Shown here piece by piece: positions 38,115-46,958 of a DNA stretch of 64,000 bases. Both the position numbers and the translations under genes were made by a program. Source of the stretch: Deltaproteobacteria bacterium IMCC39146 (lineage in GTDB: Bacteria > Desulfobacterota > Desulfuromonadia > Desulfuromonadales > BM103); the NCBI GenBank assembly GCA_030005635.1, contig JARUHP010000008.1, forward strand, positions 104,306 to 168,305, read 5' to 3'. Under the pieces are notes generated by a model that saw only the letters and a list, made by a program, of their open reading frames with translations, searched no databases and had not been told where the DNA came from. Positions within the stretch are counted from its first letter, which is position 1. The number at the start of each line of letters is the position of its first letter.

Positions 38115-40271
38115 ATGATTCGTATCGACGACATCCTCGAAGCAATTCGTTCCTATCACGCCGACGCTGACCTTGACGCTGTGCGCAAGGCCTACCTGTA
38201 TTCTGCAAAAGTCCACCACGGTCAGACGCGCCTCTCCGGCGATTCTTACATGACTCACCTGATGGAAGTAGCTTCTATCCTTACGCGCCTGCGTATGGAT
38301 GTGCCGACCATCATGACCGGCCTGCTCCACGACACCATCGAAAACACTTTCTCTACAGAAGCAGAGCTGCGTGAAATTTTTGGCGATGAAGTCACTGAAA
38401 TGGTCGATGGTGTCAGCAAAATCAGCAAGATCACTTTCAAAACCAGCGAAGAACGGCAAGCTGAGAATTTCCGCAAGATGCTTCTGGCGATGGCCAGAGA
38501 TATTCGCGTTATCCTGGTAAAGCTCGCAGATCGCCTTCAAAACATGCGAATGCTTTCTCATCAACCGGAAGAACGCCGACTGAAGTTTGCCCAGGAAACC
38601 GCTGATATCTATGCGCCACTGGCCAATCGTCTCGGTATCAGTTGGGTGAAGAGTGAACTGGAAGACCTCTCTCTGCGGTATCTGGAGCCGGAGACCTACA
38701 AAGCGCTGTCGAAGAAAATCGCCCAACATCGCCGTGAACGAGACAAGTACGTTGCGACGGTGAAAAAAAAGCTTGAGGATATCCTCAAAGAACATGACAT
38801 TGATGGACAGGTTCAGGGGCGTTTGAAGCACATCTGCTCGATTCATAAAAAGATCGTGAAACAAAAGATCGAGTTTGAACAAATTCACGATTTGATTGCT
38901 TTCCGTATTATTGTTCCTAGCGTACGAGACTGCTACGCCATGCTTGGAGTGATTCATTCCTCGTGGAAGCCTGTGCCCGGGCGTTTTAAAGACTTTATAG
39001 CCATGCCCAAGGCGAATATGTACCAATCCCTCCATACGACAGTTTTTGGCCCTTCAGGGCAGCGTATGGAGGTTCAGATGCGTACTGCAGAGATGCATAG
39101 TGTCGCTGAAGAGGGGATCGCGGCGCATTGGAAGTATAAAGAGGGGAAAACAGCGGCTACCGCTGATGAAGGTCGCTTCAGCTGGTTGCGACAAATGTTG
39201 GAATGGCAGAAGGAACTTAAGGACTCCAGCGAGTTCATGTCTTCTGTTAAGGTCGATCTTTTCCCGGAAGAGGTTTATGTCTTCACACCGGACGGTGATG
39301 TCAAAGAACTGCCCAAGCAAAGTACACCAATCGACTTTGCCTACAGCGTGCATTCCGATGTTGGTCATCGCTGCAGCGGCGCCAAGGTCAATGACAGACT
39401 GGTTCCTTTAAGGACCGAACTTAAAAACGGCGATATTGTTGACATCATCACCTCTAAAAGCCAGACCCCAAGCAAAGATTGGTTGAAATTCGTTAAAACC
39501 TCCAAGGCGAAGAACAGGATTCGTCATTGGGTTAAGGATCAGGAGCGTCAGCAAAGTCTGGAACTGGGAAAAGATCTTCTGGAAAAAGAGCTGCGTAAAT
39601 TTGGCTTCAGTTACAACCGTGCGCTGAACCTGGATACGGTTAAAGGCGCCTTGGCTGAGCTGGGCTTCCGCAACTTCGAGGATCTGCAGGCTGCCGTCGG
39701 CTATGGCAAGGTTACCTGCAATCAGGTTCTTTCGCGGATTATTCCGGAGCAGTTCAAAGCAGAGGCACCTAAACCAAGCAAAATCAGCCAGGTCTTGGGA
39801 AAAATACGAAGAAAGCCGGTTGATGCAATTAACGTGCAGGGGTTGGAAGGCATCCTGGTCAGATTCTCAAAGTGTTGTAACCCCTTGCCGGGCGATGAAG
39901 TGATCGGATTTATTTCACAAGGCCTTGGCGTTACTGTTCATGCAGCCGATTGCCCACGTGTTCTTGAGACCGACCCTGATCGTCGTGTAGAGGTGTCCTG
40001 GAATCGTCAGAAGGGCGCGACCCGCTCAGTTAAGATCAGGGTCTACAGTATGGACCAGAAAGGTATTCTGGCAACCATTACCAAGATCATAACCAAGAAT
40101 GCCGCCAATATCTTGCGTGCCAGCGTTTACTCGACGAGTGACGGTCGTGGCGTTCACAGCTTTGAAATCGACGTGCAGGATGTCCAACACCTGACCCGGG
40201 TTATGGAGTCGGTGCAGAAAATCAAAGGTGTGCAGCAGGTCGAGCGTGTTAGGGTTGGCCGCAACAAGTAA
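38115..40271 (+). CDS. rel: RelA/SpoT-type (p)ppGpp synthetase/hydrolase
   Basis: This ~718-residue protein has HD hydrolase, synthetase, TGS, helical and ACT domains in order. Landmarks are SYMTHLMEVAS, LLHDTIEN (residues ~70-77), KLADRLQNMR, the synthetase RFKD loop with NMYQSLHTTVFGP, TGS FTPDGDVKELP, and C-terminal ACT RVYSMDQKGILATI. RFKD is the loop of bifunctional Rel enzymes. The hydrolase motif normally reads HDxxED but here is HDTIEN, with Asn at 77. ATG 38115 (MIRIDDILEAIRSY) is preferred. The frame open from 37971 runs through a palindromic repeat and the hairpin and is not coding. Confidence 0.95.
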   Translation: MIRIDDILEAIRSYHADADLDAVRKAYLYSAKVHHGQTRLSGDSYMTHLMEVASILTRLRMDVPTIMTGLLHDTIENTFSTEAELREIFGDEVTEMVDGVSKISKITFKTSEERQAENFRKMLLAMARDIRVILVKLADRLQNMRMLSHQPEERRLKFAQETADIYAPLANRLGISWVKSELEDLSLRYLEPETYKALSKKIAQHRRERDKYVATVKKKLEDILKEHDIDGQVQGRLKHICSIHKKIVKQKIEFEQIHDLIAFRIIVPSVRDCYAMLGVIHSSWKPVPGRFKDFIAMPKANMYQSLHTTVFGPSGQRMEVQMRTAEMHSVAEEGIAAHWKYKEGKTAATADEGRFSWLRQMLEWQKELKDSSEFMSSVKVDLFPEEVYVFTPDGDVKELPKQSTPIDFAYSVHSDVGHRCSGAKVNDRLVPLRTELKNGDIVDIITSKSQTPSKDWLKFVKTSKAKNRIRHWVKDQERQQSLELGKDLLEKELRKFGFSYNRALNLDTVKGALAELGFRNFEDLQAAVGYGKVTCNQVLSRIIPEQFKAEAPKPSKISQVLGKIRRKPVDAINVQGLEGILVRFSKCCNPLPGDEVIGFISQGLGVTVHAADCPRVLETDPDRRVEVSWNRQKGATRSVKIRVYSMDQKGILATITKIITKNAANILRASVYSTSDGRGVHSFEIDVQDVQHLTRVMESVQKIKGVQQVERVRVGRNK

Positions 40272-40296
40272 GTGATTCTAAACTTGGGAGGAGCTC

Positions 40297-40677
40297 ATGG
40301 ATAAAAAACAGATACAAACCAATAACGCCCCTGCCGCGATTGGACCCTATTCGCAGGCCATTCAGGTTGGAGACTTCACTTTCTACTCCGGACAAATTCC
40401 TCTGGACCCTCAAAGCGGAACAATTGTCGAAGGTGGGATCGTCGCTCAAACCCGGCAGGTGATGGCGAACATGGGAGCAATGTTGAAGGCTTCGGGTCGA
40501 GGCTTTGATGATGTTGTTAAAACCACCATCTACCTGACTGATCTTGCTGACTTTGTAACGGTTAACGAAATTTACGGTGAATTCTTTGGTGATGTTCCGC
40601 CAGCCAGAGCCTGTGTGCAGGTCGCGGCTTTGCCGAAAGGCGCTGAAGTCGAGATTGAGTGGATAGCTGTCGCCTAA
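40297..40677 (+). CDS. ridA: RidA-family reactive enamine/imine deaminase
   Basis: This 126-residue YjgF/YER057c/UK114 protein has NAPAAIGPYSQAIQVG, YSGQIPLDPQ, VVKTTIYLTDL and the C-terminal PPARACVQVAALPKGAEVEIE with the catalytic-region Arg. It destroys 2-aminoacrylate and related reactive intermediates. The ATG follows GGGAGGAG. It lies directly after rel, the common order in this group. Confidence 0.96.
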   Translation: MDKKQIQTNNAPAAIGPYSQAIQVGDFTFYSGQIPLDPQSGTIVEGGIVAQTRQVMANMGAMLKASGRGFDDVVKTTIYLTDLADFVTVNEIYGEFFGDVPPARACVQVAALPKGAEVEIEWIAVA

Positions 40678-41074
40678 GCTGTTTTCTTTAAAAGGCTTAT
40701 CTCTCGCAGAGACGCAGAGACAGCAGAGAGTTCAAAGTCAAAAGCGATAGAATAGATATTTTTTTGAACCCAAGTCCTAAACGGTTTTTCTGCTGTCTCC
40801 GCGTACTCGAGTGAATGAAAAGAACGGGCGTGAGGCTGGTTTTATAGTTAAAGGCTTTAGTTCTTCTGATTGAGAGCACTGATATTGATTTGTCAGTGCT
40901 CTTTTGGTTACAAGAGATCTTAATATGCTAAAGACACAAGCGATTAAATCCATTAACGCAAAGACGCAAAGGCGCAAAGAGGCTTGATCAGTGGACAGAC
41001 TTTCATGAACTTTAAAACCTTCCTCTGCGTCTTGGCGTCTTTGCGTTAAACATTTTTTTAGGTTCTTTGTTTTA
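40678..41074. repeat. Intergenic region with two hairpin repeats
   Basis: Two inverted repeats of one style sit here. The first has arms cgcagagacgcagagacagcag (40706-40727) and ctgctgtctccgcgt (to 40804). The second has arms ttaacgcaaagacgcaaagg (from 40953) and cctctgcgtcttggcgtc to 41048. No gene is supported. The open frames here read only the repeats. Confidence 0.7.
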
Positions 41075-41872
41075 TCAACCCGCACAACGTTTTTTAAGTT
41101 CGTCCTGGACAAGCTTCTTCTGTGACGGACTAAGCCGGCGTGATGCGAGCAGGTTGCGAACGTCCGGTGTGCGCAGTTGAGGCAGGTAGAGTGTGAACCA
41201 TATCGCCGGAGTGCGGCTGTTCTTGAGAACGGCTAGCTTCAGATTAGGACGTGATTTCCACTTTGAATGCCTTGCCACCATGGAGATGGTCTCCGGGGAC
41301 GCTGCCGCGCTGTTGATGAACTGAAGAATGTCGACTTCACGCAGGCGTGGGCTGCCGAGGCAGATTTCAACGAGTCGTGCGTTGCCTTCCTTGAGGATTG
41401 CTCCGACAACCGTCGCAGTCGCCCGGCGTGCCAGAGTCATTTTGTTGCCGAGTTCTGTGGTTGGCAGGCGCTGCAGGATGGCGCGTTCTGCGCCAAACTT
41501 CTGATCCGGTGTTACCCCGGGAATTATGCAGAGGTCAACCAACTCAAAGAGATGAAGGAAGGGCAGTAGTGCCAGCGCGACCGGTCCAGGCGTGCCCGGA
41601 TTCTTGACCAGGGCAACCTGCAGTCGGTGGCTGTGTTTTGATATGTCCAGTTGATAGATCAATTTAAGTAGCTCTTCAGTGAGGTCACGTCTCTTGAGCA
41701 GGGTCAGCAGGTGGTCTTCGTTGATGTTCTGGTTCTTGAAGGTAGAACGCAGAACCTGCATGTCGGGATCAGTCAGAACCTGAAAAAGCTCATCTGATGA
41801 AGCCGTGAGGGCTTTATGCAGACGCTTGGCCAGTTCGAGGTCAATGAGGGGTATGCGGGATTTATTAGACAT
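41075..41872 (-). CDS. HEAT-like helical repeat protein of unknown function
   Basis: This 265-residue protein is mostly alpha-helical with irregular ~35-residue helix pairs, such as LQVALVKNPGTPGPVALALLP and LKLAVLKNSRTPAIWFTLYLP. The latter two show a common xLAVLKNxxTP pattern, which suggests HEAT/ARM-like repeats. There is no signal peptide or catalytic motif. I do not know the role. It converges on ridA across a repeat-filled gap and may be a protein-binding scaffold. Confidence 0.75.
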   Translation of the reverse strand: MSNKSRIPLIDLELAKRLHKALTASSDELFQVLTDPDMQVLRSTFKNQNINEDHLLTLLKRRDLTEELLKLIYQLDISKHSHRLQVALVKNPGTPGPVALALLPFLHLFELVDLCIIPGVTPDQKFGAERAILQRLPTTELGNKMTLARRATATVVGAILKEGNARLVEICLGSPRLREVDILQFINSAAASPETISMVARHSKWKSRPNLKLAVLKNSRTPAIWFTLYLPQLRTPDVRNLLASRRLSPSQKKLVQDELKKRCAG

Positions 41873-42122
41873 TATTCAATCGGAAGCGTGGAATGTATTT
41901 CCCGGTGCTTGCTTAGATGAGACAAATACTTTTTGCCACCCGTTCGCTTCTCTCACTCGAGGCACAGAGGGCACAGAGAAAAGTAGAGAGCTTTTGGTCC
42001 ACTCTGTGTCCTCTGTGGCTCTGTGGCGAAAGTTTTTTGTACAAGCCTAACCTTTGTTTACTTACTGATGCCCTGTCGCTTGCAGCGTGGTCGTTGATTC
42101 ATCTTGGCCGAGAGGGGCAACG
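41873..42122. repeat. Intergenic CACAGAG hairpin repeat
   Basis: The arms ggcacagagggcacagag (from 41961) and ctctgtgtcctctgtggc (to ~42027) form a long imperfect hairpin. It is the same family as the repeat at 5169-5228. No gene is seen. Confidence 0.7.
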
Positions 42123-43247
42123 TCAATGACCAGGTTTGCCGTCATCACGTAAGTACTCACCTAGGAAGTCGTCCTTGAAGGCGCTGTAGTTGTTTGCTTC
42201 AATCGCTTCTCTCGCACCTGCAACCATGTCGAGGTAGAAACGTACGTTGTGGATGGCCGCCAGGGTGGCGGAAAGCACTTCGTTGGCGTTGAAGAGATGG
42301 TGCAGATAGGCCCTGGTGAAATTTGTGCAACAGTAGCAACTGCATGAGGCATCGACGGGGAAAAAATCCCGGCGGTAGCGGCGGTTGGTCAGGCGAATCT
42401 TGCCGCGCCGGGTGAAGAGGGTGGCGCTGCGGGCGTAGCGGGTTGGGATGACGCAATCGAACATATCCATGCCGCGCTCGATGCTTTCGAGAATATCTTC
42501 GGGCAAGCCGACCCCCATCAGGTACCTGGGTTTATCCTCGGGTAAGAAGGGTTCTGTATAGTCGACAACCTTTTTCAGTAACTCCAGCCCTTCGCCGACG
42601 CTAACACCGCCTACGGCGTAACCCGGGAAATCCATCTCCTTGAGTGCCAAGGCACAGTCACGACGCAGGTCATCGTAAATGCTGCCCTGGACGATGCCGA
42701 ACAGAGCCTGGTCTTCACGACTGTGGGCTTTAAGGCATTGCTCTGCCCAGTTTAAGGTTTTACGAATCGATTTGCGGGTGTAGTCGTGAGTGGCCGGGTA
42801 GGGGATGCATTCGTCGAAGGCCATGATGATGTCAGCCCCCAGCCGATTCTGGATGCCGGTTGCTTCTTTAGGACCAAGGAAGATGCGGTCGCCATTAACC
42901 TCATGCTTGAAAAAGACCCCGGTGTCGGTGATCTCTTTTTTAGGCAGGGAGAAGACCTGGAAACCACCGCTGTCGGTGAGGATCGGTTTTGGCCAGTTCA
43001 TGAACTTATGCAGGCCACCGGCCTTCTCAACCAGAACTTCACCGGGTTTAAGATGTAGATGGTAGGTGTTGGAGAGGATGATCTGGGCTCCGGCGTCGTC
43101 AACCTGTGCAGGCGTCATCGCTTTGAGGGCGCCATGAGTGCCGACGGGCATGAAGATCGGTGTTTCGATCACTCCGTGTGGAGTTGTAACGCGTCCGCGC
43201 CGGGCGCGGGTTGCCTTGTCTTTGGCGAGCAGTTCAAATTTCAACAT
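42123..43247 (-). CDS. tgt: Queuine/preQ1 tRNA-guanine transglycosylase
   Basis: This 374-residue enzyme swaps guanine-34 for preQ1 in GUN-anticodon tRNAs. It has PVGTHGALKAMTP, LSNTYHLHLKPG, ADIIMAFDECIPYPA with catalytic Asp, GGVSVGEG, and the zinc ligands in CSCYCCTNFTRAYLHHLF. Length and motifs are typical. It is divergent from the Cas6-like gene, 130 bp away. Confidence 0.97.
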   Translation of the reverse strand: MLKFELLAKDKATRARRGRVTTPHGVIETPIFMPVGTHGALKAMTPAQVDDAGAQIILSNTYHLHLKPGEVLVEKAGGLHKFMNWPKPILTDSGGFQVFSLPKKEITDTGVFFKHEVNGDRIFLGPKEATGIQNRLGADIIMAFDECIPYPATHDYTRKSIRKTLNWAEQCLKAHSREDQALFGIVQGSIYDDLRRDCALALKEMDFPGYAVGGVSVGEGLELLKKVVDYTEPFLPEDKPRYLMGVGLPEDILESIERGMDMFDCVIPTRYARSATLFTRRGKIRLTNRRYRRDFFPVDASCSCYCCTNFTRAYLHHLFNANEVLSATLAAIHNVRFYLDMVAGAREAIEANNYSAFKDDFLGEYLRDDGKPGH

Positions 43248-43377
43248 GATATATTTGGCATTTCTGGCGCAGACGTTGCAAAATGTTGTTTATACAAGTT
43301 GCAATCGACGCCGATTGAGTGAGGTCAACGTGTGCGCGGACTTTAACAGAATTATACAAGGACTACAATAACCTGCA

Positions 43378-44337
43378 ATGGCCACTGAAAACGATTTCTT
43401 TATGCCGGAATGGCCCGACAAGTTACTGGATGTTGACATCGTCAAGGTTCGTTTCGTTATTGAAATGCAATCCCCCTGTTTCTTGCAACCTGCTGATATC
43501 CTAGGTCTTGGGCGACTTCTTCGCGTTGCAGGAAGGCAACTTTTCGATCCTCAGGATACGTTGGCATTAAGCCAATGGCGTGCTCTTTTTCAACCTTCTT
43601 TAAGCACTGATCCGGTTGCGCTACGCAAGTTTCAAAAACCGGCGCCGGCTTTCGTCATCACTATGCCGGTCACGCAGAAGGAATTCCTCTCCGTTGACGA
43701 TCGATTTGCTCTGGACGTGCTTTTTATTGGCACAGGCATACCGCTAATACACGAATTTCTGCGCAGCCTGATTCATATTGGCAAACTTGGCCTTGTTGCC
43801 GGTGAGGGACGTTTTGAGGTTGTTGAACTCCTTAATGCGACGCCAGATCAAGCAGAGAGTTCGGTTTGGCGGCAGGATGAACCTCTTGAGCTCCTGGCTT
43901 GTTCTGTTCAACCCTTGTCCTGGTTGTTGTGTCAGGGGCAAATTCAGAAACAGATCCGATTAAGGTTTACAACGCCGACCCGACTCATGGTTAATGGCAA
44001 ACCTTTGAGGAAACCTGCGCTGCGGAAAATCTTTCCATTTATGTTACGACGAACGACATCAATGTTGCACACTCACTGTCAACTTGAAGTGCTTGATGAT
44101 CCTGTTACGCTTCTGGAGCTCGTCGATAAACTTGAAGCCGTCGCTTCCAGAATGAGCTGGTCAGATTGGCGATCGTTACCTGGCCGACAGGGCTTGTCTG
44201 TGGGTGGTTTTGTTGGAGAGATGTCTGTAAGCGGGGAGACTCTGCAGGATCTTTACTGGGTTTTTGCCGTGGCCTCTCTGCTTGGCATTGGTAAAGGTGC
44301 AACCTACGGTGCGGGTCAATTTGAACTTAGTGGGTAA
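43378..44337 (+). CDS. Cas6-like RAMP-fold RNA-processing protein, orphan
   Basis: This 319-residue protein has a ferredoxin/RAMP-like layout. It ends in a Gly-rich loop, LLGIGKGATYGAGQFEL (residues ~301-317), characteristic of Cas6 family proteins. SWSDWRSLPGRQGLSVGGFVGEMSVSG before it matches the second RAMP half in this family (PF10040-like). Cas6 cuts CRISPR precursor RNA. No CRISPR array or other cas gene is in the window, so it either serves an array elsewhere or has another RNA target. The start has a distant AAGGA box, and ATG 43402 is an alternative. Confidence 0.8.
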   Translation: MATENDFFMPEWPDKLLDVDIVKVRFVIEMQSPCFLQPADILGLGRLLRVAGRQLFDPQDTLALSQWRALFQPSLSTDPVALRKFQKPAPAFVITMPVTQKEFLSVDDRFALDVLFIGTGIPLIHEFLRSLIHIGKLGLVAGEGRFEVVELLNATPDQAESSVWRQDEPLELLACSVQPLSWLLCQGQIQKQIRLRFTTPTRLMVNGKPLRKPALRKIFPFMLRRTTSMLHTHCQLEVLDDPVTLLELVDKLEAVASRMSWSDWRSLPGRQGLSVGGFVGEMSVSGETLQDLYWVFAVASLLGIGKGATYGAGQFELSG

Positions 44338-44403
44338 AGCTTGTTGCCGGCATTCAAATGCTTGTTATAATTGGTAAAACAGTTAATCCTTGGAGGTGCC
44401 ACT

Positions 44404-44718
44404 ATGACAGACGCATGGGAAGAGCGCAAAAAAGCCTTAGAGAATAAATACTTTCATGATCTGGAAAAGGTTTTGATTGATAAAATCAAGACCGAAACTC
44501 GCGAAAAACTGATTCATGAGTATTGTCTTGGTCGCTGCCCGAAATGTGGCGAACCTATCGAAGCGAAGGAGTTCAGGGGCGTACCCATGGATAAATGTGT
44601 TAGTTGTGGTGGCGTCTGGCTCGGTCCCAATGATCTAAAAATGCTTTCTGAGAAAGATCATCGCACCTGGTTTGAGCGCTGGTTCAAGGAAGAAGTCTCC
44701 GAACAGGAAACTCCATAG
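44404..44718 (+). CDS. Small zinc-ribbon (TFIIB-type) protein
   Basis: This 104-residue protein is charged and helical at the N-terminus, followed by a four-Cys ribbon: CPKCGEPIEAKEFRGVPMDKC then CGGVWLGPNDL. This is the zf-TFIIB domain pattern, which always has the VxVxxCxxCGGxWLD-like end. The ATG follows GGAGG by 7 nt. The function is unknown. The ribbon usually binds zinc structurally. It sits between the Cas6-like and GGDEF genes. Confidence 0.85.
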   Translation: MTDAWEERKKALENKYFHDLEKVLIDKIKTETREKLIHEYCLGRCPKCGEPIEAKEFRGVPMDKCVSCGGVWLGPNDLKMLSEKDHRTWFERWFKEEVSEQETP

Positions 44719-44756
44719 TTCTGTAACTATTTCGCTCGCCTAACATCTGGATTGAT

Positions 44757-45716
44757 ATGCACTTAAAGCTTATTCGTTACATTCTGATCAGTTTTCTGGT
44801 GATTGCTGGTGTTTTTATTGTGGCCGGGCTGGCAGCACTCTCTACTTTGCAGCAGGTTGCCGATCAACTCACGGCATCGAATTTTTCTCACTTGCAAGCA
44901 ATGGTTCGTAATAGCCAGGGAATTGTGATGGTTCTCTGCCTGGTTGGCCTCTTGAGTGGCCTGATCGCCATGGCATTTGCGGTTCATCAGGCTTCTAAGA
45001 TTATAGATCGACTGCGCTGTGCCACTAGACACCTTGGCGACGTGGTTCTCGATGAAATGACTCCCAGTGAATTTCTCAGTGCAAGTGATGGTCTCGACCG
45101 GGAAATCCAGGAGATGATGCTGAAGATCAAGGATAGTCAACAACGCTATCTTGATGCCAGTCCACTGACGCGCCTGCCGGGCAACATGGCCATTGAACAG
45201 GTGTTGCAGGGAAAGATGGACCGCGGTGAGAAGTTTGCGCTTAGTTATATCGATCTTGATGATTTCAAGGCTTATAACGACAGATACGGCTACGCCAAAG
45301 GCAGTGATCTGATCAAAATGACCGGAGAGGTCCTTTATCGCGCTAAAGACGAGTACGCAGAAACGCAGGATTTTGTTGGTCACATCGGTGGTGATGATTT
45401 CGTTCTGATCACTTCACCTGATATCGTCGAGCAGGTTTGCAAGGCCATTATCAGTGAGTTCGACAGCCTGATCCCTGATTACTATCATGCCGATGACCTT
45501 GAGAAGGGTTTTGTTGAGGGGACGGACCGGTATGGTGTGAAGCGGCGTTTTTCGATTATGTCGATTTCGATTGCGGTTGTTTCTGATGTGAAGCGGTCCT
45601 TTACGTCGCCTATAGAGATCGCTAAGGTTGCTACAGAGATCAAGGACTATGTGAAGAGTTTGCCCGGTAGCAACTACCTGATCGATAGACGTGTGACCAC
45701 GCGATGTGACTCTTGA
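44757..45716 (+). CDS. Membrane GGDEF-family protein with GGDDF motif
   Basis: This 319-residue protein has two N-terminal membrane segments (residues ~5-27 and ~55-80). A HAMP-like linker leads to a diguanylate-cyclase domain, with LTRLPGNMAIEQVL, FALSYIDLDDFKAYND and HIGGDDFVLI. The signature is GGDDF rather than GG[DE]EF, so the fourth residue (normally Glu) is Asp. Known degenerate GGDEF domains often act as GTP or c-di-GMP binders. Catalysis is uncertain. The start is an ATG with no strong Shine-Dalgarno. A heptanucleotide array follows the stop. Confidence 0.88.
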   Translation: MHLKLIRYILISFLVIAGVFIVAGLAALSTLQQVADQLTASNFSHLQAMVRNSQGIVMVLCLVGLLSGLIAMAFAVHQASKIIDRLRCATRHLGDVVLDEMTPSEFLSASDGLDREIQEMMLKIKDSQQRYLDASPLTRLPGNMAIEQVLQGKMDRGEKFALSYIDLDDFKAYNDRYGYAKGSDLIKMTGEVLYRAKDEYAETQDFVGHIGGDDFVLITSPDIVEQVCKAIISEFDSLIPDYYHADDLEKGFVEGTDRYGVKRRFSIMSISIAVVSDVKRSFTSPIEIAKVATEIKDYVKSLPGSNYLIDRRVTTRCDS

Positions 45717-45732
45717 GATGAGTTGTGTTGAG

Positions 45733-45833
45733 CTGGTGACTGGTGACTGGTGACTGGTGACTGGTGACTGGTGACTGGTGACTGGTGACTGGTGACTGGT
45801 GACTGGTGACTGGTGACTGGTGACTGGTGACTG
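45733..45833 (+). repeat. Heptanucleotide array, ~14 CTGGTGA units
   Basis: Near-perfect ctggtga units run from 45733 until the phase ends in ctgagtg near 45833. The units are almost identical, so the array is recent or under homogenisation. It lies between the GGDEF-type gene and the AMMECR1 gene. Confidence 0.95.
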
Positions 45834-45917
45834 AGTGTGGCGGAACGCTAGAAATTAAACGATAACGGGAAGGCAAAATCTGCCTTCCCATTTTTGTATG
45901 CTTATTGTCTCAAGTGT

Positions 45918-46478
45918 TTATTCTGAAGTGTCTTCACCAAAGACCTGGGCGCTGAAAACGTAGATATCAGCATCTTCAGCCTCCCACGCGTCTGTGGGTA
46001 AGCCTGCCTTGATACAGGTTTGCTTGAGGAAGGTCTGGCGATCCCAGTTGTGCTCGGTTGCTACTTGAGGAAGAAGCACTCCCCGATAAAAACTTTTTTC
46101 GATATAGATTCCGTGTGTGCCGACTTCGATCTCTTCGATACTTTCAACTTTTCGCAGCGGCGAAAGCACTGAGATTTCGAGGTTGAAGTTTGTGAGATCT
46201 TCTTCTTTAAGGGGGTAAAAACGGGGGTCTTTCGATGCTGACGCCTGTGCCATCTGGGCGACTTCTTTGAACAGTGGCAGTTCGGACTGAAAGTTGCCGA
46301 TGCAGCCACGTAATTGTTGGTTCTGCTTGATCGTGACAAAACAACCGTTACGTTGGTTCAGGGTTTTTTCTTCCCGAGGTTCGATGTACTCCTGACCCGT
46401 TTGCACGCCGTGAACGATTGCCTGACGGGCAATAGCCAACAGAGCTTGCTTTTCGTGAGCGTTTAACTCTCTGTTCAC
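45918..46478 (-). CDS. AMMECR1-domain protein
   Basis: This 186-residue protein has the AMMECR1 signatures: CFVTIKQNQQLRGCIGNFQS, and DPRFYPLKEEDLTNFNLEISVLSP, followed by HGIYIEKSFYRGVLLPQVATEHNWD. The family is widespread and its function is unknown. The GTG start has GGAGG 5 nt upstream. It is convergent with the GGDEF-type gene, with the CTGGTGA array between. Confidence 0.9.
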   Translation of the reverse strand: MNRELNAHEKQALLAIARQAIVHGVQTGQEYIEPREEKTLNQRNGCFVTIKQNQQLRGCIGNFQSELPLFKEVAQMAQASASKDPRFYPLKEEDLTNFNLEISVLSPLRKVESIEEIEVGTHGIYIEKSFYRGVLLPQVATEHNWDRQTFLKQTCIKAGLPTDAWEAEDADIYVFSAQVFGEDTSE

Positions 46479-46784
46479 GCTGCCTCCGATGTTGTCTGGG
46501 GTGAATGCTTCTCATGAAGAACGCGCCAATCATAGTGCTATCCGCTTATTTTTTCAAGACATCTGACACCCTTTTTCTATTTATTTATTCTATCGGGTAA
46601 TTGTGATGGGTCGACAGGACGAAATGGAGACGTAACGAGCCCCTGTGCTGTTGATATAGAGGTTTTTCCCCTCGACTCAGTTGCGAATAGAAAATGTCGG
46701 CTTGCATTAAAAAACTGCCTCAGGTTGCTGTCGGGCAAACCCGACGGTTTTGCTTTTGTCTTTGGGGTTAAAAGTTCTACAAGC

Positions 46785-46813
46785 AGAGCAACAGATTAAC
46801 GATCTGTTGCTCT
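46785..46813. repeat. Dispersed 12-bp-stem hairpin, copy 1
   Basis: The stem agagcaacagat/atctgttgctct has the 5-nt loop taacg. The second copy is at 49337-49359. Similarity extends ~25 nt to the right of the stem in both. Confidence 0.7.
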
Positions 46814-46903
46814 TAAGATGTCACCTGCATGGAACGTCAATTAATAAATGTCTTCATGGACGCTTACACAAGAACTGCAAAGTCCTCAACCCTATGTCCA
46901 TAC

Positions 46904-46939
46904 AACAAAGCCCGGCTGAATTATCAACTGGGCTTTGTT
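46904..46939 (-). terminator. Likely terminator of rdgC
   Basis: The stem aacaaagccc/gggctttgtt lies just downstream of the rdgC stop on the minus strand and is followed by a T-rich run in that direction. Confidence 0.65.
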
Positions 46940-46958
46940 ACTGACTGTGGTAATGGTT

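Larger units (their letters stand above)
46479..46958. other. Intergenic region with three hairpins
   Basis: No gene is supported. Three structures are visible: gtcgggcaaacccgac followed by ggttttgctttt near 46735-46760; a 12-bp perfect stem at 46785-46813 (agagcaacagat/atctgttgctct); and a terminator at 46904-46939. The middle one recurs near 49337-49359. Confidence 0.6.

Noticed and set aside
45640..45891. 83-codon minus-strand frame over the CTGGTGA array
   Set aside because: It consists of repeated SPVTSHQ units, a translation of the heptamer array.
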